Shown here: positions 24,703 through 38,340 of the stretch, one piece after another
Position numbering within the stretch: the first letter of the stretch is position 1
Layout of the letters: every line of letters begins with the position of its first letter
Assembly (NCBI GenBank): GCA_021209875.1
Contig: JAGYVD010000002.1
Location: 248,001-312,000 of the forward strand
Direction: 5' to 3'
DNA length: 64,000 nt
From: Rosellinia necatrix
Lineage: Eukaryota > Ascomycota > Sordariomycetes > Xylariales > Xylariaceae
Notes under the pieces: generated by a model
What the model was told of the DNA's origin: nothing
Database searches by the model: none
Seen by the model: the letters and a program-made list of their open reading frames with translations, nothing else
Position numbers and translations under genes: made by a program

Positions 24703-26716
24703 TAAGGCACGAGGAGAACAAAAAAAAAAAAAAGAGGGAGGGAAAAAAAAAAGGCGGTATGCGTAATGCGCCGCGCGGGATATGCAGGGATTTATCGTTA
24801 TTGCGAGGGACCCGTTTCGTCTCTTCACGGTGCAAGCCACCCACCCTTCGAGGAATCTCTCGCATCTGCCCCCTCCCCGCCCCCTCCCCCGGTCTGACGG
24901 GGCTTATACGTGTCGGCGGTGTCGCCTTGCTATTCATTTCACGATTACTGAACGGTGGGCGCGATGCTTGGAAACCGGAACCGAGAAGAGCAAGGGCAAG
25001 GGCAAGGGCATTAGGCTGTCTCAGCCCGGCGCTCATGACGACACGAAACCTGTTCTTAATCATCCTGTACGTAGCCGCCACATAGCAGCTCTATTTATTA
25101 TTGTTTTATCTTTTTTTTCTCCCTCATGTCTAGAGCTCAGCGCGGGGAAAGGGGAGACATTCATCACTGATGGCAGTTCATCGGGAAGCTCAACAATTAC
25201 CTAGAGCGAAGCGCGTATAAGAGATAAGAAGCGTGGCCAATGTTGCTGAGGCTCACCTATATTTATTATCTCTTCGGCACCTGTGAGCAAAGTATTGTGA
25301 AATAATCGGAAACGCTGGCTTGAATAGGTGCTGCGGCCGTCATATGGTGGCGAATCTGGTTGCAACCATATTGACCCCAAAGGGTATACCTGCATCGAAT
25401 TAAACACTATGCCAAGCCTATAATGCGAGTCGTATCACGTATGCTGCCTTTTTTTTTTTTTTTTTTTCCCCGCCTTCAACGAGCGCGGTTGCGAGACATA
25501 CTGTGATATGTCGGTACTCTATAAGTACTCTAACCATCCGTTTGGGTGCTGATTTACCACCAAAATTACTAAATCGAGCGAGAAACCCTGTCGGCACGTT
25601 GAGGTTAACTTCAGTGGAGTTTTTATCGGAGCTTTTTGCTAATCAATTAGCCATATAAAGACAATTAACGCAACAGGCCTTGTCGAAGATGGTTTTGTAA
25701 TTTGGTGCTGAATCAGCAAGCAAAGGGATAGGTGCTTCGACCTCCCGGGTGGTTTACAAAAAATGGATAGACTTCCCGCCTTGAACTAAAGATTGTCCAG
25801 TGATTGGGAGAGTTTTGCCAGCCACGCGCTCAGTGCTAGGAAGAACCGGAGCCCATGCCAGTCGACTCCAGCATATTTCCTGCCCCCTCCCTCCTCCTCC
25901 TCCTCGTTACTTGGTAAACTCCAGCCGAGGTTTGACCAGACTACGCAGTGCATGCTAATTTGATCCTGACTTTCATGCTATACACGTGCACTGCGACAAC
26001 TCGGTTTTTATCAACGGGTCGGGCCGAATCCAACGACAAGGATTGAGGCTCCAACACCCGAAGCATACGACACAGTTCACCTAACTATAATTGACCACAA
26101 AGGTTAATCGTTTCATGTACGGCCATAGCCTCTAGAAAGCTCGGGATCCCGACCGCTCTCCCATAGATAGGCTAGAGAGCGCTTTCTAGGGTGTATTCTT
26201 TTGAATATCTACTTAGGTAGTTTTTCCTACAGAGCATTTCCAATAGTACAAGTTGTTCAATAATTACTATTCTAAGGTCCTAAATCCTACTCCTTATCCA
26301 TGTTAAATACACATCCAATATATCAGCTGATATAAAGCTTATTTTTATGAGGGAAAAAATAAGTTACGCATGAAATTAAACTATTAAACATTATAATTCA
26401 AGTTAGAAACACGAAAGTAAAATGACATATAGGCGTTCGACAAGACTTCATTTACTATTGCTAAAGTTCCAAAGAGTGTGGTGGGCAAGTAGCCGTTACA
26501 GAGTGTTGCGTATATGTTGTGTTAGGATTGCCTAGAGTGAGGTCTAGTCACTATGAGGTAGCAGCTAGGTAGCAGGTAGATAGCCAAGTATAAGGGTAGG
26601 GCTTAATATCATTGATTCCTGGGCCTACCATCTAGGTGGAAGGCCTTTAGTCCTTATATACACAATTATGCCCTTAGAGCTACCCCCTAGGGTAGCTGGT
26701 ACCTCGCTATATGATC
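24703..26716. other. Intergenic, left flank of the transposon block
   Basis: Starts with A-rich tracts after the nitronate monooxygenase stop (24720-24752), then mixed sequence with a T-run at 25449-25467. At 26131-26190 two copies of CTAGAAAGC face each other (CTCTAGAAAGC ... GCGCTTTCTAGGG) about 50 bp apart, possibly a small hairpin or inverted-repeat remnant. From about 26.2 kb the AT content climbs toward the transposon block. No gene was seen. Confidence 0.5.
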
Positions 26717-26718
26717 TA

Positions 26719-26756
26719 AGCTAACCACACAGGCCACGGGCAACACCCTCACGGGC
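26719..26756 (+). repeat. Left terminal inverted repeat, 38 bp
   Basis: Begins AGCTAACCACACAGG and ends CACGGGC. It is identical over 38/38 bases to the reverse complement of 43038-43075 and is preceded by TA. It is GC-rich, and the sequence turns AT-rich immediately inside. Confidence 0.95.
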
Positions 26757-27701
26757 TATTTAACGCCACCTTATTAACACGTTAACGCGTATTTTAGCAA
26801 TTTTATTTAACTTATTAATTTATTTTTAATTTTTATTTAATATTTAATTTATTAGTATTATTAAAATCGCCTGTTTTTTTTTTTTTTTAGTAATGCTGGC
26901 TTTATTTTAAAAAATATATATAAAAGCTGTAATTTATAACGTTTAATTTAGCATGTTTGTATATAAAGCAGCACTTAAATAAAATATATAATATATTTAT
27001 TTATAACGCTGTTTTTAAAATATTCTAACTTAAAAAAAAACTAATAAAAGCTTTTAAGCTTTATTATTATATTTAAAATATTAATTAATTATTTAATATA
27101 TTAGCTAAACTAAATTAAGCTATATATTTAGCTTAACTAAATTATAAATAATAATTTAATAAGCTTTAGCTGTTTTATTTAGCTTTTAAATATTTAAGCC
27201 AGCATAATATTATTAATTTTTAACTTAAAACTTGTTTATATAATTAATAAAATATTATATTATTAATTATTAATATATAAATAAAGCTACGGCTTAAAAA
27301 ATATATATTTTTTTTTAACTGTTTAAATATAAAAAAAATAGCTAATATTTTATTAAATTATATATATAATATAAACAAAATAAATATTAGCTAAAATATT
27401 AATAATAATTATTAAATTATTATATTAAATAATGAATAAAAAGTATTTAAAAAACTAAAAAAAAAAAAAATTATTGTTTTAAAATATATTAACGCTTTTA
27501 ATAATAGCTTTCTGCTGCTTTTAATTTTTAAAAACATTAATATATAAAATTAATAGTTTTTAAATAATAACATTAAAATTTAAAATAATTAGCAGTTTTA
27601 AGCTTTATTTAATAAATAAACTTATAATTAAATAAATATAAATTAATTTAAAAATATTTTTATTTTATATATTTAAAGCTTTTATAGCAATATATAAATA
27701 A

Positions 27702-28014
27702 TGTTGGAACTATGGCAATTAGTTATAGTTACTTACAGCTGTTATATATGCATATGTTTTATATAAACATATGGCGTATATGTTATATATATATATATAA
27801 TATATATGTTTTATATATAAAACAGGCTATATTATTGCTATTATTTTAATAAGTCGTGCGTTAATAGAATTTTTATATAAGATTTAAAATAATATTATAT
27901 ATAATAGTTATTTAAATAAAATTAATTAAATATAATAAACATTATATAATAAAAGTTATATTCTATTTTATGCGTAAATAATATATGTATTATATATATA
28001 AAGCTTATTTAATA
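27702..28014 (+). repeat. Left LTR of the copia-like element
   Basis: 313 bp, starting TGTTGGAACTATGGC. It aligns along its full length with 41797-42111; differences are nearly all C/T or G/A. The terminal CA expected of an LTR is now TA in both copies, as RIP-type mutation would give. Confidence 0.88.
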
Positions 28015-28691
28015 TTAATTAATAGTTGCAGAACATAATTATAAATTAGTAAAAGTAAAAATAAAGCGCGCCTAAAGTTTAATAAACTTGAACAAGTTTT
28101 TGTATTATATTTTAAAAATTTTGTTTTATATAAACAAGTTATTTTTATATAACAAAAGCTTAAAAAAATTAATTTTAAATATTTATATTTTTACATGTTT
28201 TATTATATTTTAAAGTTATAATATAAAAATTAAATATTAAAAACAATAATATATAATTATATAAAATTATTTATTATATAAAAGCGAAACAATATATAAA
28301 TAAACTTTTAAAAATTTATTTATTAATTTATTATTAAAACTTGTTTATTTATTTTTAATATATTTTACGATAATTTTAAAATAATTATATAATAAAAAAA
28401 ACTTTTTATTACAGGCGATAATATTAAATAATATAATAAAATCGTAATAAATTATAGAATTAATAAACATATTATATAAAAATAAAAGCTTAATGTTATA
28501 ATTACGACCTTAATTATATTTAATATATAAGCAGCCCGTTATGTTTTAAAATATAAATATTTAAATATAACCGGCTAATTATTATAAAAGTTATATGTCA
28601 AGGACTTTAAATTATAAACGTATAAAATATAAAACTAATTTTATAAGCTGATCTAATAAAAGCTGTTTAATATATTAAATAAAAAAAATAT

Positions 28692-28960
28692 TGTGATGGC
28701 TGTAATAGCGGCAGTTAGAGCGGAGCCTAACTATACCTATATATTAAAAAAAAAAACTAAAGTTAGGAAAAAAAAAGAACTATATACAGGGCCGACGGCC
28801 AGAATTTCTACTTGTATATACTACTAGCTATTTACTACGTGACTAGCTTACTATATTTATTACCTCTTTTTATATTTATTTAGCCGGGGAACTAATTAAA
28901 AGCCGCTAGGCTATTTATTTATATAGCTAATTAAAGCTATTATAGCTGTAGGTTATAATA
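28692..28960 (-). repeat. LTR (left copy) of the gypsy-like element
   Basis: 269 bp, homologous end to end with 35286-35550. Its right half is heavily C-to-T/G-to-A mutated relative to the other copy, while its left half is the better preserved one. The first bases TGTGATGG are intact here. Confidence 0.92.
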
Positions 28961-31699
28961 ATTTTTTTTTTATAAAAAAACTTAGTTTAAGTTTTTAGCT
29001 GCGCGGAACTAAAAATATATTAAGCTGATTTTTTTTTTAAAGCTGTTTGCGCTACGTTTAAAGCTTAAACTAAAAACTTTTAAATTAACACTTTTAAGCA
29101 GTAAAAAAATACTTTTAGCGTATATAATTAATTAAAGTTTAAAAGTTTTTAATTTTTAGTTTTATATTTATTACGTTAATTAATTAATTTTTACCTGATT
29201 TATTTTTTAATTAAGCTATTTATTATATTACTTGCGCTTTATTTATAATTTTAGCTATGTTTTATTTTTTAATATATTATTATTTTTATATGCTTTAGCA
29301 AATATATTTTTTTTAGCCGCTTTAATTTAATTTTATAGCTGCTTTAATAGTCCTGCTTTTTTTAAATATTTGTTATAATACTTTTTTAGCCTAACTAAAG
29401 CGTTTTTTAAGTCGGCGGCTAAATATTAATTATTGTTATATTTTTAGCTTTTTTAAAACATTTTATAAAACAGTTTTTTTTTTTAGATTTTTAATAATAA
29501 AATTTTTTTATTTTATTTTTTTTTAGCGCTTTATTAACTACTTTTTTTTAATCGGGGCGTTTAGCATAAAACTAGCAGCTTTTTTATTATACTGTTAATA
29601 ATTTTAGTTTAAATATATTAAAACAGTTGGCTTTAATATTAACAATTTTATAAGCTTGTTGCGTTATTAAATAATTTAGCTTATTATTAAATCAATCGGT
29701 CTGTTTTTTTTATTTTTATAACATAAATACGTAGTTTTTAATTATAAAATCTAAGTTTTATTAATATTTATTAGTTTATATAATTATTTGTTGTTATATT
29801 TTCTGCACTTATATTTTTGTTTTTTTAACGTAGTCGCGGACTTTTTTTGCAAACGTTTAAGCTTTTTTTTTAAATAGTTTTTTTTTAACTTGTTTTTTTT
29901 ATAATTGCTTTACTTTTATTTAAAACTTTTAATTAAACGTTATATTTATCGGCTTTTTTATTAGTACTTTTTTTAAAAATAGCTTTTTTAAAGCTTTATA
30001 AAGCAGAAACACTTATATAGCGTTTAAAACTAAAAACGCTTTAAACTAGTTTTTTTAAAAATAGTTAATATATAGTCGCAGCCGCTAATTTATTTATTAA
30101 TATATTATTTTTATTTATTTTATTAATTAATAATATCCCGCTGCAAAAAAGTTTAGCTTTATACTATAAATTTTTAATAGCTTGTTTATAAAATTAGCAA
30201 TAAACTAGCTTTTTTTATTATTAACTATTATTTTTAATTATTTATATATTTAGTAAAAACTTTTATAATATATTTTAGCAGCATTTTTTGCTGTTACTAA
30301 CTTTTTATATATAGTTGTCCACGTTAGTTTTAATAGTTTATCGATTATATAAAATATTATATTATTTTTATACTTATTTTTAAAAAAGCTTTTAAAATTA
30401 ACTACTATATATTGCTATATATACTTTAGCACTAGTAAAAAAGTTAGCTTTTTTAATATTTTATCGCAAAAAACTTTTATAAAATAATAAAAACAGTTTG
30501 CTATATATTAGTTAATTTTATAGTACAGCTTTAACTACTAATAATATTATAACACTAAGCGTTTTATTTTTTTGCGGCTTAAATATACTGTTGCTAGCTT
30601 TATATAAGCTTTTTTAATTATTTAAGTCTGTAGATTATCCGATTTAAAAACAACTAACTTTTTTTTATATAATAAAAAATCTTTTAATATTAATTAATTA
30701 AAGTTCTTATTAATTCAAGCTTTTTTTTAATACTTATTTAAGCTGGTATTATATTAATTAGCTTTAAATATTACGTTTATAAATATTATTTTTAACAGTA
30801 ATAAAAACATAATATTTTTATAATATATATTTTATATATGCTTTTTATTATTTTAAAAATTATTAGTTTAAAAAAAGCTATAATTTTTTGTTTATTTTTT
30901 TGTTGTTTTTATATTTTTAAATTTTTTATTAGTTTAAAAAAAATGTCTGCTATTATATTTTTTTAATTTTAAGCGATATATAATATTAAAGTTATAATAT
31001 ATAATAAGCTTAGCTTATTTAGCTTGTTTTAAGTTTAAAAATTTTTTTATATTAAAATATTTTAATACAGCATAATTTATAATAACTAAAAACAGCTGCA
31101 GTTATTATAAGCTTATTAGTTTTATTTTTTAATAAAGCAGTTTTTTAACTATTGCTAGCATTTTTTTGTTATAAATATTATAGTTTAATTTTACGTCGTA
31201 AAAAGTTTTTAAATAAAATATAATTAGCTGCTATAAAACGTCTGCGGTTTTTTTTTGCAATAAAACGCCGGCGGCTACACTATTAAATATATTTATTTTT
31301 ATTTAAGTTTTATTTTTATAGTTAAAATACTTTAATATTAGCGCGTTAATTAATTTATTTTTTAACGTTTTAAACGTTTTTAATAAAAATTTAACTAAGT
31401 TAAATCAGCTTTAATATAAATTAAATTATTTAACAGCTTAGTTATTTATTTATACTTATAAATAAACTTTTTATAAAATTATAAAAACTTAAAAATAATC
31501 GTATTTTTTTAATAACATTTTATTTTTTTTTAAATGCTTTTTAGCTATAAATAATTTTAATTTTATTAAAATTAACTTTTATATTTTTAATTTTAATAAT
31601 AAACTTAAAAACTTAGTTTTTTATATAAAACTTATATTTTTTAAGTTAGTTTATAACCCTGCTTTTTAAAACGTAGTAATATTTTATTTATATAATATT

Positions 31700-31900
31700 A
31701 ATGTTTTAGTTTATTATTTAAATAAATTAAAATATTATTAATATAAGCTATATAAAAAATATCTAGGTATTTTTATAATATATTATTAATATATTTTTAA
31801 AAAGTCGCTGGCCTGTTAATTAATTTAAAAAACAGTATTTTAAACTAATAAGCTTTATATCGCGTTTAAAAAGCGGTTAATTTTTTGTTTTTTTTTACGA
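31700..31900 (-). pseudogene. Reverse transcriptase remnant of the gypsy-like element
   Basis: On the minus strand the degenerate translation contains, in order, a LISLKYCFLN-type segment (ancestral Y-x-Y-L-V-M-P-F-G-L), LTGQRLF (L-T-N-A-P-x-x-F) and YINNILIY at 31745-31722 (ancestral YLDDILIY). Spacing and order are those of the Ty3/gypsy polymerase fingers and palm. Frame changes and stops intervene. Both catalytic Asp codons have become Asn through G-to-A change. The assignment is by eye. Confidence 0.7.
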
Positions 31901-34900
31901 TATAAATACAATAGAATGCTTGTTTAATATTAATTTTAATAAATATTTTAGCCTGTGTTATATAAACTAGTATTTTTTTAATTAATAGCAACAAATATTA
32001 ATTTTTTTATATTAAAATATTTAATTTTTTATAGTCGACGTATAAACGTAATAATTTGTTTTTTTTTTATGCAAATAATATAAAAGCGGCTTAAAAAGCT
32101 AGCGTAAGCTTTATAAATTTTTTTATTAAGTTATTGCGAATATACTGTCGGCAGGTTTTAATTTTTTTAAGTAATATTTTATAAAAAAAACTATATTTTA
32201 GTATTTTTAAGTTTTAATTTAAAATTAAGCGGTAATTTACTCCCGGCTTATATAAAAACAAATTATTTAAAGCAGCTTTTAAAAAAACATTTAAATATTT
32301 ATAATAAGCTTTTAAAACAATCTATCGCAAGTTTTTTTTTAATTTTATTTTATTTTTAAACAACAGCTTATTTTAAATCTTTTATTGTTTATTATTTATT
32401 ATTTTATTAATTTTATATAGCGTAGTTACGCTATAATATATTATATTATTTTGTTGTAACGTTATATTAAAAGCTACAGCCCTAATAATCGCAATTTTTA
32501 TTAATCGGTGTTTATATTATTTAATAATATTTTGCCGAAGTTAATAAAAGCTTTAGGCGTTTTTTTTAGCAAAGTTTTTATTTTAGGCCTAGTTTTTATT
32601 ATTTTAAAAGCTAGTTTAGCTTTTTAGCTTAATATTTTTTTTATTTTATATATTTTTTATATAGTTTTATTTTTTGCTTAAAACATCTGTTAGTTCTAAA
32701 GTTTTAAAATTTATATTAAAATAGTTTTAAAAAAATAAAGATTTTTTAAGCTTATGTTTTTAATAGTCGGTATAATTTTTAGCTAAATAATTTTTTGCTA
32801 TATTTAGTTTAAAATACTTTAAGCTTATAATTTTTTTTTTTGCTATATTTAATTAAGTCGACTATTTTTGCGCTTTTTATTTTTTTAGTTTATTAGTTTT
32901 TTTTTTTAAGCAATATTTTTTTAATGTTTAAAATATTTTAATAAGTTTTCCGTTTTATTTATTAAAATTTTAAAGATTTAATATTTAAATTTTTAATTGT
33001 TTAAAAATAAAAGTTGTTTATATAAAAATTTATTAGCATGTTGTAGTAGTTATAATATTTTTTTAATAATTACGTTATATTTTATATTAATAATTATTAA
33101 AAAGCTTTTATATAGTTTTTTTACATTTTAAAATATAATTTTAAAGCTAAGTTTATTTATTAAGTTAAATTACTGTTATATTTAATAATAATAGCTGGTT
33201 TAAAACTTGTTATAATTTTAAGTTTTAAATATTTTATTATTTGTATAATAAAAGTTATATTAATTAAAATATATATGTCTGTTTTTATATCGGCTAAAGT
33301 TTTAATAAACAGTATAAATTTATTGTTTATTATAATATAATTTATAAAAAACGGGTTTTTTTTTAATATATTTTTTAAAAAATTAAACAGGATTTTTTTA
33401 TATTATATTATATTAAATGCTAATATTTTTTGCTTAAAAAAAAAGTTTAATTGTTTTAAGCTGTTTTTTTTTTTTTATTTACGTTTATTTTTTTTATATA
33501 ATCTGTTCTTATAATTTTTACAAAAATAATATTAACGCGTATATTATTTAGTCGGTTAAAATTGTTTTTATAAAAATAATTGTTGCTATAGTATTTTTGT
33601 TTATAATAAATAAAACATTTGCTTTTTAAAATAAAAACTTTAAATTAGTTTAGTTTTAGTTTAGCGTAAATTTTTATTTTATTTTTTGCTTATTTAATAG
33701 CTGTTACTTTTTTATTGTTGTTTTACGGTTAATAAATATTTTTTAATTAAAAACTACTTTTAGCAGCTATAATTAAAACTTTTTTTAACTTTTTTTTTTT
33801 ATATTTTTTTTTTTTTTTAAAGCTTTGTTTTAAATAAAGTTTTTTTATTATTAATAGTTATATAACTGCATATATTTATAATAAACAAAAAAGTTTATTA
33901 TATTATTATATAGTTTATTTATATAAAGTTTATTTAAACGCTTAAATAATTTATTATATATGTCCTGCTTAAAGTTTTTTAAGTTAACTTTTGCTATGTT
34001 AGCTTAATAAGCAAACTTAATATAAAACAAAATAAACTTATCGCTTGTTGCTATTTTTAAGTTTTAATACTTAACTTTAATTTTTTATATTTATTAAAGT
34101 TATTATAAAATAAAAATAAATAGTTTAATATTTTTCGACTAGTTTTTAATATTAGTTTATTATAATTATTAATAATAAACAGTATAAAATTTTAAAAGCT
34201 TTACTTTTTATACAACTAGTAATATAATCGATTTTTTCCGATTTATATTAAAAATAATCGCTGTTTTTAATAAGTTTATTTTTTAAAAGCATAAACTAAT
34301 ATTTAAACTTTATTTCCGACTTATTTTTTACTGGTTTTTTATTTATAAACATAAAAAGTTTAGCCGTTTTAAAAGTTAATTTTAACTTTTTTTTAATATA
34401 TTACAAGTTTAAAGTTCTTAGGTTAAATTTTAAAATAGTTTTTAAGCAACTATTAAGTCTGCTTAATTAAGCAGATATCGCGACAATTTAGTTTTTTAAA
34501 ATTTTAATTTTTTTATTAGCTTTAATTAAAGCTTAGTTTAAGTCAGCTTTAATTTTTTTGCTTTTTAAGCTAAATTAATCTATTTAATATATTATTTATA
34601 TAAAGTTATTATTAATATTATTAATTATATTAGCAACGTTTTTTAAAATATTTTAAACGGCGCTTATAAATAAAAAGCAGTGTTTAAACTTATAATATAT
34701 GCTTTTAAAATAATTTTGGACTAGTTTTATAAACTATTAAAAATTTATAAAACTGTTTTATAAAAAAAACGCGCGTTTTTTTTTTTATTTATTATTACTA
34801 CAAAAGCTATTTTTGCTTATCTGTCTGTAGTAAAATAAGCGGCGTTAACTTTTATTTATTTTATAAAATCTTTATAAAGTTTTATAAAAGCTAGCTGTAT

Positions 34901-35285
34901 ATATGCTTTAGTTATTACTGCTAATAATATAATTTTAATATAAAAATATTAAGAAGTCTGTTTTTTTGCTTTTTTATTTTTATTATAGCTTTTATTTTTT
35001 TAATTAAAACGCCCGGCCGTATTAATATTGTTAGCTTGTATTAATAACTTTATAAACTTTAAAAACTAGCGTTAAAGTTTGCAATAGTTATATCGGGCAC
35101 TATTACGTAAAGCTAGTTTGTTTAAATCGTTTTTTTTAAAACGTATTTATTGCTTAGCTTTTATTAAAAAAGTTAGATTATTTTTTCTTGCTATAACGTT
35201 TTAGCAAATTAATTAATTAATTAATTATTTAATCGGTTAAAAAAATTTAACGTTTTTTTAAACAACAAAAAATAAACTTTAGTTT

Positions 35286-35550
35286 TATAATAGCTGTAAT
35301 AGCAGCAGTTAAAGCGAAGCTTAACTATACTTATATATTAAAAAAAAAAACTAAAGTTAAGAAAAAAAACTATATACAGGGCCGACGGCCAGAATTCCTA
35401 CTTATATATACTACTAGCTATTCACTACGTAACTAGCCTACCGTATTTACCACCTCCTTTTATACCTATTTAACCGGGAAACTAATCAGGGGCCGCCAGG
35501 CCACTTATTTATGCAGCCAATCAGGGCCATCATGGCTGTGGGTCATGACA
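35286..35550 (-). repeat. LTR (right copy) of the gypsy-like element, partly unmutated
   Basis: 265 bp. The first bases have become TATAATAG, but the last 150 bp (35395-35550) keep near-normal GC content and the intact end TCATGACA. It therefore shows the unmutated ancestor of the right half of the LTR. The segment TGCATAAATAA read on the minus strand is a possible TATA region. Confidence 0.92.
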
Positions 35551-38029
35551 AATATACGATTTAGCAGCAATAATAGCTTTATATAAACAGTTAAGCTTAT
35601 ATAAATCGTATAAAAATAATATATATTAAATAAACTAAAACATTTTTTATTTATATTTATATTAATATTTATATAAATATTTAATTTGCTTATTTTAAGC
35701 TAATAGTTTTATATAAATATAAATAATATAAGCATTTTATAGCTTAAAATATTATTTAATATATTATAACTAGAATTAATATTTAATATATGTTTTAAAC
35801 TTTAAAAAAAATTAATAAATTATTTATATAATTAATAATTAAATATAAATATATTTTTAATTTAATAAATAAATATATAACATTTATAAAATATAGACTA
35901 AATTTTTAACTAGTTTATAAATATTTTATTATATATTATTTTTATAAACTTTTAAATAACTACTATATATACATATAACGTTTAATTTAACTATAATAAA
36001 TATATTTTTAACTTATTTTTTTTTAAAACGTATAAAATAAAAATATACTTTTTAATAAATACGTTATTTTTTAAAAAACGTAAAAAAAAAATTATTCTAG
36101 CAAGCTATATAATTTATTATATAATAAAGCACGGCTGTTTATTAGCTTATATCGATGATTTAAAATAATAAAAATTAATATTATATTATATTTTTAATTA
36201 TATTAAAAGTTCGGTTAAAAATTTTATATATATAATATTAAACTAAATAAAACTTAAAATAAAATTTATTATATAATAAACATTTATTTTAATATAAATA
36301 TAAACTATAGCTAATATTAAGCTAATTAAACTAATATTATTTTTATATAAATAAAATAAAATAATTTAAATTTAGCTATATATAAAACATTAGATTTAAT
36401 AATTATTAAGCTAGCAAAAATATAGCAAGCTTTAAAAACAAGCTATTAAAATAAAATCTAGCTAAATATAACTGTTATATAAGCATGCTAAAGCATACTA
36501 GAATTAGCAACAGCTTTTATATTTTAAAAACTTATATATAAAAGCTTTTTGCTAACTTAAAAACATGTTTACAAATTATAAATAAAAATAAAACAAAATA
36601 TTTTATATAAAAATAAATAACGTTTATTTTATTAATTAAAAATATAATTAAAATAATTATATAAAAGCTTTTTAATTTAAAAATATATATAGATTTTAAG
36701 CCAGCTTAACATATAATAAAACTTTTATAACTTAAAAACAGTTTAATTATAACGCTTATATAAATAAAAATATTTTATATATAAAAAACAGGCTATTAAT
36801 TAATAAATTATATATTTTAAAAAAGCCTGTGTAAAAGCATATATTTTAATTTGTATAAAATAATTTTTAATTATTTTTATTGCCTGACGATTTTTAATAT
36901 ATTTTATAAAATATAAAAAATATTTTAAGCTAAACTTAAACAATAATAAAAAAATTTAATAATAAATAAAACATATAATTAATTTAGTTTTTAATAAATA
37001 ATATATTTATATATTATATAATAAAAAAATATTTAAAATTAAAAACAAATGTTTTATTTAATTAATTTATATTAAATAATTAATATTATATAAAGTATTA
37101 AAATAAACTATAAAATATAAATGCTATTAATTATTTAATAATAAATAAAATATAACTAAAATATATATTTAAATAAACTTTTATATACGAGCTATATAAA
37201 CAAAAAAACTGTTTCTATATAATTTAAAAGCAAAAAACTATTATATTAATTAAAACAGTTAAAATAAAAACGTTTTTAATATAATAATATATTATATTTT
37301 AAATATTTTAATATTGTTTTTATTTTTTTAAAAATATAAACCGTTTATAAAGTTATTTTAATAATATAAAAACGTTATTATATAATAAAACAAAAAATTA
37401 TATTTATTATACGTAAATAAAAACATTTATTTTTAATATAAGCTTTTAAAAAGCTAGAACATATTTTATTAAAACAAAACTAAAGCGTTTATATTGCTGC
37501 TTTAAACATTTTTATATAAAAAATTATATAAGCTGTTAGATTATATAAAATATAATATAAACTATTTAATTTTAAAAAAATTTAAAAGTTCTATTATTAC
37601 TGCTAATTATATAATTAAGCATTAAAATATTTTAAGTTTTTAATTAAAAACAATTATAATTTTAATTATAAAGTTATAATTAATATTATACAAATAAATA
37701 ATAAACAAATATTTTATATTATTAATACTGCGATATTATTTTAGGCTGCAATATTTTTAAAATTTATATTTATATATAACGTTTAAAAATATTATATAAA
37801 TATTAAATCAACATATATTAAAAACTTTTTAATTATATTATATATAACTTAAATATAAATTTTTATTAAAAATTTTTAAAATTAAGCTAAAATAATTAAT
37901 ATATAATATTATATAATATTTATTACAGCTTATTAAATAATAAATAAAATTAAACAAGCATATAAACTATTTTGCTGTATATACAACATATTAAAAGCAA
38001 AAATTAAACATTATATAAAACAGAAATTA

Positions 38030-38340
38030 ATCTTATAAATAGCAATTAAAGCTTTAAATAATACCGCAGGTTTAAACGGATTAATACTTATTTTATTAAT
38101 ATTTAAAATATACTTTAAAATTAACCAAGATTTACCTTTTTTATTAAATATTATATAAAAAACAGAAGTAATAAAAAAAATTATAAAAATATTACGCAAA
38201 AAACAGGCTAAAGTTAAAATTAACTATACGATTAATAAATATAATAGCTTAATTATATATAACATATTTTTATTATTTTAAAAAACGAAGTTTTAATATA
38301 AAAAAAAAAAATTGGCAAAAGCTGTATAAAATTTAATTAA
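38030..38340 (+). pseudogene. Integrase remnant of the copia-like element
   Basis: The plus-strand degenerate translation reads AIKALNNTAGLNGLILILLI followed by a Lys/Ile-rich stretch and NWQKLYKI. This resembles the segment K-A-x-N-D-T-A-G-P-D-G-L-x-P-T-L-L ... G-W-x-G-P-Y-K-L in polyproteins of fungal copia-like elements, with Asp to Asn and Pro to Leu as expected from G-to-A and C-to-T change. Stops interrupt it. Family recall only; no search was run. Confidence 0.6.

Larger units (their letters stand above)
28692..35550 (-). mobile_element. Ty3/gypsy-like LTR retrotransposon nested in the copia-like element
   Basis: Direct LTRs at 28692-28960 and 35286-35550 are flanked by a perfect 5-bp target duplication AATAT (28687-28691 and 35551-35555); total length 6.86 kb. 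The intact LTR ends are TGTGATGG and TCATGACA. Coding signs are on the minus strand: a T-run directly inside the left LTR (28962-28971) reads as a polypurine tract on that strand. At 31722-31745 the minus strand reads YINNILIY, which is the gypsy box YLDDILIY after G-to-A change of both Asp codons. The preceding reverse-transcriptase segment (LTGQRLF at about 31800-31822) matches the L-T-N-A-P-A-x-F region. All frames are full of stops. Confidence 0.85.

Noticed and set aside
36148..36159. TAT-ATC-GAT-GAT (YIDD), a possible copia reverse-transcriptase box on the plus strand
   Set aside because: It lies before the integrase-like remnant, the wrong order for copia, and both Asp codons are unmutated in a region where most are changed. 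Better polymerase remnants lie at 38.9-39.3 kb.
38011..38199. 62-codon minus-strand frame in the AT-rich block
   Set aside because: Antisense to the integrase-like remnant and composed of AT-rich codons; chance frame.
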